Of a stretch of DNA of 64,000 nucleotides, positions 44,870 to 55,700 are shown piece after piece. Under the pieces are notes generated by a model. It was not told where the DNA came from. It was given only the letters and a program-made list of their open reading frames with translations, and did not search any database. The position numbers and the translations under genes were made by a program. Numbering within the stretch: position 1 is the first letter of the stretch; each line of letters begins with the position of its first letter. This DNA is from Saprospiraceae bacterium (GTDB lineage: Bacteria > Bacteroidota > Bacteroidia > Chitinophagales > Saprospiraceae), in NCBI GenBank assembly GCA_013001595.1, contig JABDMH010000149.1, positions 40,608 to 104,607 on the forward strand. The letters run 5' to 3'.

Positions 44870-46276
44870 ATGCTAATAAATTCTGTGCAATCTCACTATG
44901 AGCAAGTAGCGGGTAGATACGATCGACAGAAAGCACGCAATGCCTATTATCATCGATCATTGGAGCGGCTTTATCAGCACATAATACCAGCTGAATCAAT
45001 TGTTATAGAGGTAGGCTGTGCTACCGGTGATCTCTTGCATGCTGTTCAACCAAGACAAGGAATGGGTATTGATTTTTCTACAGAGATGATTTCCATTGCC
45101 CAAAACAAGTATCCAGCGCTTTCTTTTCAGGTCGGCAATGCTGCAACTTTTGAGACTGACTTTCAGCCGGAATACATCATTCTATCTGACGTTATCTCCA
45201 TACTAGATGATATCCAAAAAGTCTTGCATAACCTGCGAAAAATTTGCGCACCCTCCACTAAGATTATTATTAATACGCACAGTTACGGTTGGGAACCTTT
45301 CCTTAGTGCCGCTAGGTGGCTCAGGCTGAAACCAAAAAGGCCACGAACGAGTTGGTTATCAACATTTGATATCGATAATTTATTGCGACTAGAAGGATTT
45401 GAAATCATTAAAGCGGAAAAGAAGGTGTTACTACCGCTGAATATTCCTGTACTAAGTTATTTGACCAATTATTATATAGCAAATTTACCACTGATCAATA
45501 CGATGGGCTTAATCAATATGATTTCCGCTCGTCCAGTTCCGGTAAAGAAAGAAGATAAGAAAGTCAGTATCGTAGTACCTGCGAGAAATGAGAGAGGGAA
45601 TATTGAGTCGGCCATTACAAGAACTCCACAGTTTGGTTCGGCCCAAGAATTCATTTTTATTGAAGGTCATTCCTCTGATGGTACATACGAGGAGATGCTG
45701 CGGGTAAAAGATAAATATCCTGATGTGGAAATCGTCACCTTACGGCAGTCAGGAAAAGGCAAGGGCAATGCCGTACGTGAGGCTTTTGCCAAAGCCACGG
45801 GAGATGTGCTCATGATCTTAGATGCGGATTTGACCACACCACCCGAATCAATGCCTAAATTTTATCGTGCCTTAATCGAAGGCAAAGGTGATTTTATCAA
45901 CGGTTGTAGATTGGTTTATCCCATGGAGAAACAAGCTATGCGGCATCTGAATTTCATAGCCAATAAATTTTTTGGGGTATTGTTCAGCTACTTGCTGGGG
46001 CAGAGACTTAAGGATACATTGTGTGGCACTAAGGTCTTATTCAAAAAAGACTATGATAAAATTATCGAGAACAGGAGTTACTTTGGAGATTTCGATCCTT
46101 TTGGAGATTTTGACTTATTGTTTGGAGCGGCGAAATTAAATTTGAAGATCTGCGAAGTTATCGTTCGCTATAAAGATCGGCAATATGGTTCTACACAGAT
46201 CAGTAGATTTAGACATGGGTTGCTGCTGATTCGAATGAGTGTTTTTGCTGCACGAAAAATTAAGTTCATCTCATGA
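44870..46276 (+). CDS. SAM-methyltransferase / family 2 glycosyltransferase fusion
   Basis: The 468-residue protein has two enzymes in one chain. Residues about 1-215 form a class I methyltransferase (VIEVGCATGDLL, GMGIDFSTEMI). Residues about 228-468 form a DPM1-like GT2 domain (VSIVVPARNERGNI, the metal-binding MILDADLTTPP, and the late KDRQYGSTQISRFRHG). GT2 enzymes of this kind load a sugar onto polyprenyl phosphate at the membrane; no membrane helix follows. The stop overlaps the start of the GT-C-like membrane gene (ATGA), so the donor made here is probably used by that enzyme. Confidence 0.88.
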   Translation: MLINSVQSHYEQVAGRYDRQKARNAYYHRSLERLYQHIIPAESIVIEVGCATGDLLHAVQPRQGMGIDFSTEMISIAQNKYPALSFQVGNAATFETDFQPEYIILSDVISILDDIQKVLHNLRKICAPSTKIIINTHSYGWEPFLSAARWLRLKPKRPRTSWLSTFDIDNLLRLEGFEIIKAEKKVLLPLNIPVLSYLTNYYIANLPLINTMGLINMISARPVPVKKEDKKVSIVVPARNERGNIESAITRTPQFGSAQEFIFIEGHSSDGTYEEMLRVKDKYPDVEIVTLRQSGKGKGNAVREAFAKATGDVLMILDADLTTPPESMPKFYRALIEGKGDFINGCRLVYPMEKQAMRHLNFIANKFFGVLFSYLLGQRLKDTLCGTKVLFKKDYDKIIENRSYFGDFDPFGDFDLLFGAAKLNLKICEVIVRYKDRQYGSTQISRFRHGLLLIRMSVFAARKIKFIS

Positions 46277-47889
46277 GCTGGGTGGAACACCGGTTTGGCC
46301 GATACGGCATATTAATGATATTGCCCTTGCTTTATTTTGTATTCTACTGGTGGCAACTTTGTGTTTTTCCACCGTTCTTTGCCAGTAGAATTGATCCTGA
46401 ATATGTCTATCTTATTAATGGTCTTAATTGCGGAATATTTAAATTTCCGCGTATTGGACACATGGACCATCCCGGCACACCATTTCAATTCTTTACCGGT
46501 ATCTGTATACGTTTTGTGCATGTGTTTTTTGGGAAAGGTGAGCTCGTGTCAGATGTTTTTGCGCGGCCAGAGTTGTATATGCGTGGATCGTCTCACATCC
46601 TGATGTTACTTATATCATTGACCATTTTTAAAATCGGGAATGTCGCATATATACATATTTCTAAATACGGTGCCCTACTTCTTCAGACCGCATTGGTGTT
46701 TAGTGCTTGGTTATTGTTGATGCAGGTGCGTTACACTCCTGATCGATTTAATTTATGGCTGTTGCTGATATTGATCTACTTCTTGGTCGGCTATATTTTT
46801 TCGCCAAATGATAGTGATAAAAAATATGCAATTCTATTTGGGGTGTTATGCGGCCTAAGTGTTGCGGTGAAAGTAAATGTTGTGCCAATTCTACTCATAC
46901 CATTTTTTACCCTGCGTAGCAAACATTTGTTATTCATTACAATGTGCATATTGGGTTTTTTGGTAGGGGTATTACCGATTATTGAACACTTCCATGTCTT
47001 TAGGGAGTTTGTAGAAAAACTTGCTTCTCACGATGGTATTTATGGATCGGGTAATGAACGCTTTATTGATCCAACTTCTTTTGTTCATAATCTAAAAAAT
47101 ATCATTCGTGCAAATGTCGTTTTTTCTCTGGTCATCTTGGCTGCGATAATCACATGGATATGGACGATGATGCAGTCAAAGAGAGTGACTTCGAACAAGT
47201 TTGCTGGGTATTTGTTCGGTTTCGCTTTGGCCTCTTTGGGACTGATCACGCTGGTTAGTAAGCATTTCAAGATGTATTATTTGGCACCAGCATTGATTTT
47301 CACTGCATTGACGCTTTGGGTACTCTTTAGTCTGTGGAATGAAATAGGTGGTAGCCACAGGAAAATGTCAAAACCTTTTTTGGTAGTGGTCTGTGTGTCT
47401 GCCTTGCTTTTGGCATTTATTGGCGTGCACCAGGATATAATAAATCATAGAGAGAAGTATAGGGACTCGGATGCGCTCATTGCTTTTTTAGATAGAGAGC
47501 GGAGTGTTGAGCCCAACTATTTCATTCTCCAACCCGATTGGCTTTACGGCCCATCGGTTGAATATGGACTCATCTTTGGTATAAGTTACGTACGTCACAG
47601 GTTTGAATATGGTCCTCAAGTGTATGGTCGATATCCAGATGTACTGACGTACGAGGGCCCTGACAATCCATTTGCAAAAATGCGCTTAGAGCCTATTGAT
47701 GAGCAAAGTCTTCTGGATAAACCTAAAAGAATATTAACCCTCAACAGTGAAAATCGATCTGCTGACCGAGTTGTGGAACGTCTGCAAAAGGTCATAGGGG
47801 ACCAATCAGTAAATATGGAAATGGATACCATTCCATTTGATGATCAAATCTATCTTTTGTCGATACACTTAACAAAATCAAATCACTAA
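46273..47889 (+). CDS. GT-C-fold polytopic membrane glycosyltransferase-like protein
   Basis: The 538-residue protein has about ten to eleven membrane helices. An early periplasmic loop carries Asp residues (FASRIDPEYVYLINGLN, and HMDHPGTPFQF), consistent with GT-C enzymes that use polyprenyl-phosphate sugars. A C-terminal soluble part of about 120 residues follows. No close named family is recognised. It overlaps the fusion gene by four bases and precedes the methyltransferase directly, forming a three-gene operon for modifying a glycolipid, glycan or protein outside the membrane. Confidence 0.75.
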   Translation: MSWVEHRFGRYGILMILPLLYFVFYWWQLCVFPPFFASRIDPEYVYLINGLNCGIFKFPRIGHMDHPGTPFQFFTGICIRFVHVFFGKGELVSDVFARPELYMRGSSHILMLLISLTIFKIGNVAYIHISKYGALLLQTALVFSAWLLLMQVRYTPDRFNLWLLLILIYFLVGYIFSPNDSDKKYAILFGVLCGLSVAVKVNVVPILLIPFFTLRSKHLLFITMCILGFLVGVLPIIEHFHVFREFVEKLASHDGIYGSGNERFIDPTSFVHNLKNIIRANVVFSLVILAAIITWIWTMMQSKRVTSNKFAGYLFGFALASLGLITLVSKHFKMYYLAPALIFTALTLWVLFSLWNEIGGSHRKMSKPFLVVVCVSALLLAFIGVHQDIINHREKYRDSDALIAFLDRERSVEPNYFILQPDWLYGPSVEYGLIFGISYVRHRFEYGPQVYGRYPDVLTYEGPDNPFAKMRLEPIDEQSLLDKPKRILTLNSENRSADRVVERLQKVIGDQSVNMEMDTIPFDDQIYLLSIHLTKSNH

Positions 47890-47892
47890 GTG

Positions 47893-48648
47893 ATGTTGAA
47901 GTACCAAATCCCGTACGATCTTGATTCGCCCGAACGCACTATTTTTCATGGTAAAATAATAGTGGAAAATCGGTTTTTACATAAAATATATGCAGACTGG
48001 TATCAAACCCTGCAGAAGCATATTCCTGCCAGTCACTCTGGCCGGTTGGTAGAGCTCGGCAGTGGTGGAGGATTTATTAAGGAAGTAATTCCCCAGGTAG
48101 TGACATCTGATATTCTGGATTTGCCAGATGTAGATGCTCAGTTTTCAGCTTTGGATATGCCCTTTGATGATGAGTCGATTTCAGCCTTATTGATGATCAA
48201 TACGTTCCACCATTTACCAGATTCACGCGCTTTTTTAGATGAGGCGGATAGAGTACTGCAACCTGGGGGAAAAATTATAATGATAGAACCAGCGAACAGT
48301 TGGTGGGGCCGAAAGATCTATCAGAATTTTCATCATGAAGATTTCGATCCTTTAGGATCTTGGCAAATAGAGCAAGATGGTCCCCTTAGTGATGCAAATG
48401 GTGCTTTGCCATGGATCGTTTTCGAGAGAGACAGAAGTCTGTTTGTGGATCGGTATCCTGCATTCAAAATTGGCACCGTTGCATATCAACAACCATTAGC
48501 ATATTTGCTCAGTGGAGGATTTTCCTTCCGGCCAATTGTGCCTGCTGCATTGTACCCATTGGTAAAGGGCATTGATCGCCTCCTCGCAGGGTTGTCCTTC
48601 AACTTGTCGCTTTTTATGTTGATTGTGGTGGAGAAGGGGTTTGATTGA
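47893..48648 (+). CDS. class I SAM-dependent methyltransferase
   Basis: The ATG at 47893 is preceded by an in-frame GTG; the previous gene stops at 47889. The 251-residue protein has motif I VELGSGGGFIKEV, an ALDMPFDDESISALLMINTFHHL core (motif II region) and VLQPGGKIIMIEP. It lacks a signal peptide. It probably methylates the glycan or lipid intermediate handled by the two preceding enzymes. The C-terminus has a hydrophobic patch, LAGLSFNLSLFMLIVV, which may touch the membrane. Confidence 0.85.
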   Translation: MLKYQIPYDLDSPERTIFHGKIIVENRFLHKIYADWYQTLQKHIPASHSGRLVELGSGGGFIKEVIPQVVTSDILDLPDVDAQFSALDMPFDDESISALLMINTFHHLPDSRAFLDEADRVLQPGGKIIMIEPANSWWGRKIYQNFHHEDFDPLGSWQIEQDGPLSDANGALPWIVFERDRSLFVDRYPAFKIGTVAYQQPLAYLLSGGFSFRPIVPAALYPLVKGIDRLLAGLSFNLSLFMLIVVEKGFD

Positions 48649-48849
48649 TTCGACCAATGGATTGGGATATTAGGAGCAGAACACGACACCACAATCGTAT
48701 TTGAACTTCGGTGATCGAAGGGCTAATCAATCTTTGTTCTATTGCGTGCCTCAGCATGGTGCATGCATTCTCAGCAGCATTTTGTGTCTTTGCATGATCA
48801 AACATATGAGCAGAGAATCCCGTTACGTTGTATATCCTTTAGAAATGAT

Positions 48850-51522
48850 ATGAAACCTTTTCTCTTATTTGCCATACTAATATCCATCGTAGCCTTAGGC
48901 ACCTCACATGCTCAGGCACCGGAAGGATTTGAAGTTAAGCTACTTGCAGAGCGACTTGATCCGGTGACCATGATTGAAACACCAGATGGTAGGATCTTGG
49001 TGGCCGAGAAAAAAGGTACCATTCGCATCATTAAAGATGGCTCATTGTCTGAGACGGTATTTCTCACACTACCTGTAGACAATTTTAATGAACGTGGACT
49101 ATCTGGTCTGGTGCTACATCCACAATATGAAGAGAATAACTTCCTTTATGTCTACTATACGGTGGCCAATAAACTGGTAAATCGTGTGAGCCGTTTTACT
49201 GCCAACGGAGATCACGCCTTACCACAAAGTGAAAAGATCTTATTTGAGACGGATTCTCTCCTTGGAGCCATCCACAATGCTGGGGCTATGAGATTTGGTA
49301 ATGATGGGATGCTGTACATTTCTGTAGGCGATATGGCGCAAAATGAAAGAGCTAAAGATCTGAACTATACCAATGGAAAAATCCTCAGACTAGAGCAAGA
49401 TGGCAGTATTCCCAGCAGTAATCCTTTCTATGATGTCACCGAAGGTTACAGCAGGGCTATTTGGGCATATGGTTTGAGAAATTCATTTTCCATGGCAGTT
49501 AATCCACTCAGCGGGATGATCGTGGCAGGAGATGTAGGGTTGGAAAGCTGGGAAGAGATTAATGAAATTTTGCCGGGCAAAAATTATGGGTGGGACATAC
49601 TCGAAGGTAGGAGGGGAGCTGAGATCATCGAAGGAGACTATCAAGATCCGCTACATGTCTTTAAGAATGAGATCGGCACCGCCTGTGCGTTGACGGGCCT
49701 GGCATTTTACACACCCAAAGTGTACAGCTTTCCACCTCAGTACCATGATAAACTGCTGTATGCAGAGTTGTGTTCAGGTGAAATTAGGGTATTGGATCCG
49801 AGTTCAGGAGTGGTCTCAGAAGTATTTATGCGGGGTGTCAAAGATCTCATCAGTTTGCTAGTAGGTCGAGATGGGGCACTGTACTATATAGAACGAAATA
49901 GTCGGCGCACCGGTACGGTTAGTGATAATAGTCGGACGGATATGGGTAGGGTATGGAGTGTGTCTTATGAGGGATCGGGGAGGCCTTATATTTCAATCCA
50001 GCCAACCTCACAACGAGTAGTGGTTGGAGAAAACGCCAGATTTAGTGTGCGAGCTTCGGGTAAGAATCCACTTAATTTTCAGTGGTTTCGCAATGGATCA
50101 GCGGTGGCTGGGGCGAATGCCGATACCCTCATCCTTACGGATTTGCAATTAGTAAATCATGGTGATTCTTTATACTGCACGGTAAGCAATGGTATTGGTT
50201 CTTTGACGAGTAGCAAAGTAGCCTTGCTTGTGGCTAAGAATAAAAGACCTGAGGTTGAGATCACTTATCCACCTGCTGGTTATCGATATCAAGCTGGCCA
50301 AAAGCTTAGTTTTGAAGGGATTGGACATGATGCGGAGGATGGCAATTTGTCTGGAGATAAATTAACATGGCGCATTGATTTTCATCATGAACAACATACC
50401 CATCCTTTTCTAGCGGGTGAATTAGGTGCTTCAGGGCAAGTAGAAATTCCCATTAGTGGGGAGACCAGCACGGATGTGTGGTACCGAATCTATCTTTTTG
50501 CAGAGGATGAGGCGGGTTTTGCGAATCACACCTATCGCGACATCTTTCCTGAAATCGTCACTTTTGCTGTCACGTCAGAGCCTTCAAATCTGGAGATCAA
50601 TGTGGACGGAAAGGTACGTCGGACTCCCTTTGAGGTGCAAAGTGTACAGGGTGTTATACATACCGTGTCGGCACCCATTTTGCAGCATGATGAGGATAAG
50701 ATCTTTGGCTTCCAATCGTGGTCGCCACGAGCTCCTGAAGCTACCTTTGCGTTTCAGGCAGACCGCGAGGGAATAGACTATCATGGAACATTTAGGGAAA
50801 GATACATTGGCAAGGGGGTTGGATTGCTAGGGTCTTACTACGATGATCAGAGTTTCGAATCTGGAGGACCGCCAGTTTTTACCCGGGTCGATTCTGTCAT
50901 CTTTTTTCATTGGTTTGAAAATGCCCCAGGTGAGGGAGTGCCGGATGAGCATTTTACCGTTCAGTGGACAGGTTTTCTGGAAGTACCTTTTTCCGATGAA
51001 TACACATTTTATCTTGAGGCAGATGATGCCAGCAGACTTATTATTGATAGTATAACCGTTATCGACCAGTGGGCGCCTGGCATGACTACTGCGGCTCTGG
51101 GTGGACGATCCATTTATCTTGAGGAAGATATATTGTATCCCATTGAAGTATCCTTTCGCGAACGTTATGGATGGGCCAATTGTGCCTTTCGTTGGAGCAG
51201 TAGTTTTATTGAGAAGAGTTTGGTCTGGTCTTCGCAATTTTTTCCGGATTCTCTACTATACGATGGCAACGAGACCCATATTGTCGTTGCTCCAAATCCA
51301 ACAGGAGATGAAATCACCTTTCGGATTCGCAGTTTAGAGAAGTCAACGTCGGTAGAAATCTATGATGTTACAGGGAGGATGGTTGCCTCATTTCCAGGAT
51401 TAAGGACAATCGGTAGAGATACCTATGTCTCTAGATCTATTGCCCACTTTTCACCGGGAATGTATTATTGCAAAGTATTGACCTGTCCTTCGTGTCCCTT
51501 GATCGAGTTTGTGAAACGATAA
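48850..51522 (+). CDS. secreted PQQ-type sugar dehydrogenase with Ig, PA14 and T9SS type A domains
   Basis: The start at 48850 gives 890 residues with a signal peptide (MKPFLLFAILISIVALGTSHAQ); the upstream extension to 48742 has no signal. Domains in order: a glucose/sorbosone-dehydrogenase propeller (about 20-385, with TPDGRILVAEKKGTI, IHNAGAMRFGNDGMLY and WAYGLRNSFSMAV), an Ig-like domain (about 395-475), a linker with a Glu-Asp-rich Ig-like segment, a PA14 domain (about 655-800, GLLGSYYDD then YTFYLEADDASRLII) and a T9SS type A sorting domain (VVAPNPTGDE to SPGMYYCKVL). It likely oxidises a sugar or aldehyde at the cell surface. Confidence 0.9.
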   Translation: MKPFLLFAILISIVALGTSHAQAPEGFEVKLLAERLDPVTMIETPDGRILVAEKKGTIRIIKDGSLSETVFLTLPVDNFNERGLSGLVLHPQYEENNFLYVYYTVANKLVNRVSRFTANGDHALPQSEKILFETDSLLGAIHNAGAMRFGNDGMLYISVGDMAQNERAKDLNYTNGKILRLEQDGSIPSSNPFYDVTEGYSRAIWAYGLRNSFSMAVNPLSGMIVAGDVGLESWEEINEILPGKNYGWDILEGRRGAEIIEGDYQDPLHVFKNEIGTACALTGLAFYTPKVYSFPPQYHDKLLYAELCSGEIRVLDPSSGVVSEVFMRGVKDLISLLVGRDGALYYIERNSRRTGTVSDNSRTDMGRVWSVSYEGSGRPYISIQPTSQRVVVGENARFSVRASGKNPLNFQWFRNGSAVAGANADTLILTDLQLVNHGDSLYCTVSNGIGSLTSSKVALLVAKNKRPEVEITYPPAGYRYQAGQKLSFEGIGHDAEDGNLSGDKLTWRIDFHHEQHTHPFLAGELGASGQVEIPISGETSTDVWYRIYLFAEDEAGFANHTYRDIFPEIVTFAVTSEPSNLEINVDGKVRRTPFEVQSVQGVIHTVSAPILQHDEDKIFGFQSWSPRAPEATFAFQADREGIDYHGTFRERYIGKGVGLLGSYYDDQSFESGGPPVFTRVDSVIFFHWFENAPGEGVPDEHFTVQWTGFLEVPFSDEYTFYLEADDASRLIIDSITVIDQWAPGMTTAALGGRSIYLEEDILYPIEVSFRERYGWANCAFRWSSSFIEKSLVWSSQFFPDSLLYDGNETHIVVAPNPTGDEITFRIRSLEKSTSVEIYDVTGRMVASFPGLRTIGRDTYVSRSIAHFSPGMYYCKVLTCPSCPLIEFVKR

Positions 51523-51544
51523 TACATCGTCAGTTTGGCCGCAA

Positions 51545-52006
51545 TCATCTAAATCGTTGGTCCATTTTCAATGGAGCCCAATGTTTGACCTTAATTTTTG
51601 AATTTTCAGGGTGTTTGAGATTGATTACGATGTTGTACTCTTGAGGTACAATCACCGATGGTACAGCTAGTCCAATGTATTTTTGCTCTTGAACAACGGT
51701 CGTAAAGTAAGCCGACAATGCTCGCGGAGCAGGTGAGTTTTTCCAGTCAGTAGGTAATCTTTTTTCAGTCATTCTTTTCACTGGGAGCTTGTCTGGCACT
51801 TGAATCTCTACCAAGATGCGATCTTCAGGAATTTGTTCTCTTTTGTCGAGATGCACCAACATCTCTAGGATGGCAAGCGATCGTGAATTTGCCGTGTACA
51901 GGGCAGCAATTCCTTTGCTATTCCATCTACCACCGTACAGTTTTGCACCTTCTCCAGATAACAACTGATCTTTGCGCTTGATCCGATCGATGCGATAGAC
52001 GATCAT
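51545..52006 (-). CDS. RES-domain toxin (NAD+ phosphorylase/hydrolase type)
   Basis: The 153-residue protein is the toxin of a Xre/RES type II toxin-antitoxin module. The RES active-site residues are present: Arg27 in YGGRWNSKG, Tyr37 in ALYTA, and Glu48 in LAILEML. Known RES toxins destroy NAD+ in the cytoplasm and stop growth. The start overlaps the antitoxin stop by four bases (ATGA). The module sits between two secreted oxidative genes. Confidence 0.92.
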   Translation of the reverse strand: MIVYRIDRIKRKDQLLSGEGAKLYGGRWNSKGIAALYTANSRSLAILEMLVHLDKREQIPEDRILVEIQVPDKLPVKRMTEKRLPTDWKNSPAPRALSAYFTTVVQEQKYIGLAVPSVIVPQEYNIVINLKHPENSKIKVKHWAPLKMDQRFR

Positions 52007-52434
52007 GCAATTATGCCATGGTCTATATTGCCCAATTCATCTTTTACTAGAGAGATACCAATACTGGTGTCCAAGAGAGAAAAGGGAGTGACCCCTCCTA
52101 AAGGCTGAGATGTACTCTCTAACCAGCTATTGAACTTGGTAACATCGCCAAAAACCTCGCTGCCTTGGGCGAAAACTTCAGCAAGCTCAACCATACGCTC
52201 ACTGGTCGCTTTATCGTAGCGGTCTTTTTTGGTAAGCGAAGAGTAAGAGGCTGGTATAACCTCCGCCAGTGCACTGACAGACTGCTTGACTTCTTTGACA
52301 AAAGCCATAAACTGCCTCCTGGTGATGCCTTTGCGTATGGAGCTGATGATGTCACCCTCATAAACTGCAGAAGGATCATGAATCACCCAAAGCAATGGTT
52401 CAGACTTTATACTATAGTTAATTGGATTTTGCAA
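52003..52434 (-). CDS. MbcA/ParS/Xre-type (DUF2384) antitoxin
   Basis: The 143-residue protein starts at TTG 52434; an in-frame TGA lies three codons upstream and family-like residues (SRKG-type SSIRKGITRRQF) need this long start. It has a helix-turn-helix region at about 38-85 and the DUF2384 toxin-binding end, VFAQGSEVFGDVTKFNSWL, PLGG, TPFSLLDTSIGI, DELGNIDHG. It neutralises the RES toxin encoded just after and represses the operon. The AT-rich upstream sequence includes TTTGCAAA, a possible operator core. Confidence 0.92.
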   Translation of the reverse strand: MQNPINYSIKSEPLLWVIHDPSAVYEGDIISSIRKGITRRQFMAFVKEVKQSVSALAEVIPASYSSLTKKDRYDKATSERMVELAEVFAQGSEVFGDVTKFNSWLESTSQPLGGVTPFSLLDTSIGISLVKDELGNIDHGIIA

Positions 52435-52705
52435 ATTTACTCATATATATTAGCAAATATACAATTTTACCTTTGAATTGTCAATGCCTCCGGAGTCCCA
52501 TGTACCATGTCCCGTAAACTTCACCAAAATAGAAGGTAATGAATTGGGCTGTATAATTTGGAAAGGCCATAAAAGGACTCCCTATTTGAGCCCCCTGCCC
52601 ACAAACAGACAATCTGATTCGAATCTTGTTTCTGCGGTTGTCAAAAATGGAGCCCTCCGATTTCTTTGTATTTTTGGATTACTGGTGAGAACAAAGATCC
52701 AGATT

Positions 52706-55700
52706 ATGTGGAAGGTAATGCAGGTGTTTGTGGGTCTTTGGTTTCTACCAATGATAAGTTGGCTGTTTTTTGGTTGCGGATCACAGGTGGAAATATCAGA
52801 GGAGCTAGCTGCACAACTGCCGGAGATCGTCGATTTCAACTACCATGTCAAGCCGATCCTTTCTGATAGATGTTTTGCATGCCATGGTCCGGACAAGCAG
52901 AAGCTTGAAGCGGACTTAAGACTGGATGATCCTGATGAAGCCTTTAAGGCGCTCGGGGAAAATCGAGATCGGTATGCCTTGGTTCCTGATAAGCCCTTCA
53001 AAAGTGAGCTATTTAAACGAATCACTTCGGAAGATCCAGCATACCAGATGCCACCACCTGAATCGAACCTCGCTCTATCGGAATTGGAAATCGCGATTTT
53101 ATCTCGTTGGATAGAGCAGGGTGCGGAATACAAGGAACACTGGTCCTTCATCCCGCCCAAAAAGGTACATCCACCTTCCGAGGAGGACGATCCATGGATT
53201 GTCAATGACATTGATCGGTTTGTACTGGCAAAATTGGAAGCAAAGGATCTTTCACCATCACCTCGAGCACAAAAAACCAGGCTACTACGCAGGGTGCATT
53301 TTGACCTTACCGGCCTGCCTCCAACGCTTGCAGAGGTTGATGCATTTCTTGATGATACCAGTAGTACCGCATACGAAGACGTAGTAGATAAGCTATTAGC
53401 ATCTCCTCACTACGGAGAGCGCATGGCCATGGATTGGCTTGACGTGGCTAGGTATGCCGATTCTCATGGCTATCATGCCGATGGTATCCGTACAATGTGG
53501 CCTTGGAGAGATTGGGTGATCGCAGCTTTCAATGAAAATATGTCAATTGATCAATTTATCACTTGGCAGATTGCAGGAGATCTGCTTCCTGACGCCACAC
53601 AAGAACAAGTACTCGCCACGGCATTCCATCGCAATAACCCCACCAACTCGGAATCTGGGATTGTACCTGAGGAGTATCGTCTGGAGAATGTTTTTGACAG
53701 AACCAATACGACTGCAAAGGTATTCCTGGGCCTAACCATGGAATGTGCCAGGTGTCACGATCACAAATTTGATCCCATTTCCCAAAAGGAGTTCTATCAG
53801 TTCACCACGTTTTTTAACAATGTTGACGAGTTGGGTATGACAGGCAATGATGGCAATTTTGCCCCAACATTGCCACTAATGAGCGAACATACGAGGCAAC
53901 AATTGAAAGAACTGCGTGGCATGATTGAGGTGGAAGAAAAAGCCTTGACTTCAAGGAAATCTTCACTCTTGGCGCAAAATGGAAAGTTGAATAGTTCCAT
54001 AAAGAAAGTGCATTTGAGTAGGGGCCTGGTGGGTTCATATCCGTTGGACTATGTTTCGCCTGCCGGCCAAGTCGTCAATCGATCCAATCAACAGCCAGGT
54101 GTAGTTAGGGGTTGTAAAACAGTACCGGGGTTTAAAGGCAAGGCACTTAGATTTACGAACGAGTATGAGCACTTGACATTGGAAGGTATTGGAGATTGGG
54201 AGCGTACAGAGTCGTTTTCAATGGGAGCCTATGTGTATCCAGAGCAGTGCGAGGCCTATTCTGTTATCATGGGCAACGCTGGAGGGAAAAATAACCATTG
54301 GCGAGGATATGAAGTATACCTGGATAGCATCAACAGGATATCCGTTCGTCTCACCAATGAATTACCTAGCCAGTGCCTCCAAGTAGTAACCAAAGATAGC
54401 ATTCCCATACATGATTGGACACATGTGTTCTTTTCATACGATGGCTCGAGTAAAGCAAGAGGAATAGAGGTTTATATTAATGGTATTCAATCAGATACAG
54501 AGGTTTTATATGATGATCTATTTAAAAGCATCCGCACCATCAGCACTACCTTGAAATTAGAAGCTCGCGGTATTCGAGTGGGTCGAAGTTTTCAAGGAGA
54601 TCTCGACTTAGGTCTATTTCAGGGGGCTATTGATGAGATCAGCGTGTATAACCGACAACTGTCAAGCTTTGAAGTGTTGGCTTTAGCTGGTCGTACTGCA
54701 AAGAATATGAGCAATGCACAAATGCAGGCTCTAGAAATCGAGCATTATGTGCTAAACCATGATCCACCAACTGCAGAGGTTCGGAGCAAACTGGACCAAT
54801 TACGAATGCAGGAACATAGAATGCTGGATACGCTGATTGACGTTATGGTGATGCGCGAAATGCATCCACCTCGAAAGACATTCGTGTTAGATCGAGGCAT
54901 GTATGATTCTCCCACCGAGCAAGTCTTGCCAGGAACCCCAAAGCAACTACTCAAATGGAATGATGATTGGCCACAAAATCGTCTAGGACTCACCAAATGG
55001 ATTTTGAGCGATCAACACCCACTTACAACGAGGGTACTAACAAACCGGTATTGGCATATCCTTTTTGGTACTGGCCTCGTAAATACGTTGGAAGATTTTG
55101 GGAATCAGGGTTCCCTTCCGTCACATCCTAATCTGCTGGATTGGCTGGCAGTTACCTTTCGAGAATCGGGATGGGATCTTAAGTTCATGCTGAAAAAGAT
55201 GGTGATGTCAGCAACCTATTGCCAATCATCCCTTGCCAGAAAAGAATTGCTGGAGCTAGATGCTTCCAATAAGTTTTTAACTCGGGGACCATCATACCGG
55301 CTCCCGGCGGAAATGATTAGAGATAATATGCTTCAAGCTAGTGGCCTATTGGTGGATAAAATCGGTGGACCAAGTGTGAAAACCTACCAACCAGAAGGAT
55401 TGTGGAGCAAAACACATTTTTCTCAGATTTTGACCGAATATCAGCCTGATTCTGGAGATAAATTGTACCGAAGAAGTATGTACACTTTTATTCGACGGAC
55501 TGCACCGCCACCAACGATGACTGTGCTGGATGCGTCGGATCGCAGTATGTGTATAGTGCGTCGGCAAAAAACGAATACACCACTTCAAGCCTTGCTTCTG
55601 CTTAACGAACCGCAGATGATTGAGTGCTCGAGGGTGCTGGCTGAGAGAGTAATGCTCACAAGTTCGTCAGTTAAAGATCAACTACAGCTGGCTTTTCGAT

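Noticed and set aside
44607..44876. 89-codon open frame before the methyltransferase-GT2 gene
   Set aside because: No motif or signal peptide, and it overlaps the better-supported gene; not enough to call.
52478..52705. 76-residue N-terminal extension of the PSD1 gene
   Set aside because: It would place the lipoprotein signal in the middle of the protein; the ATG at 52706 is the sensible start.
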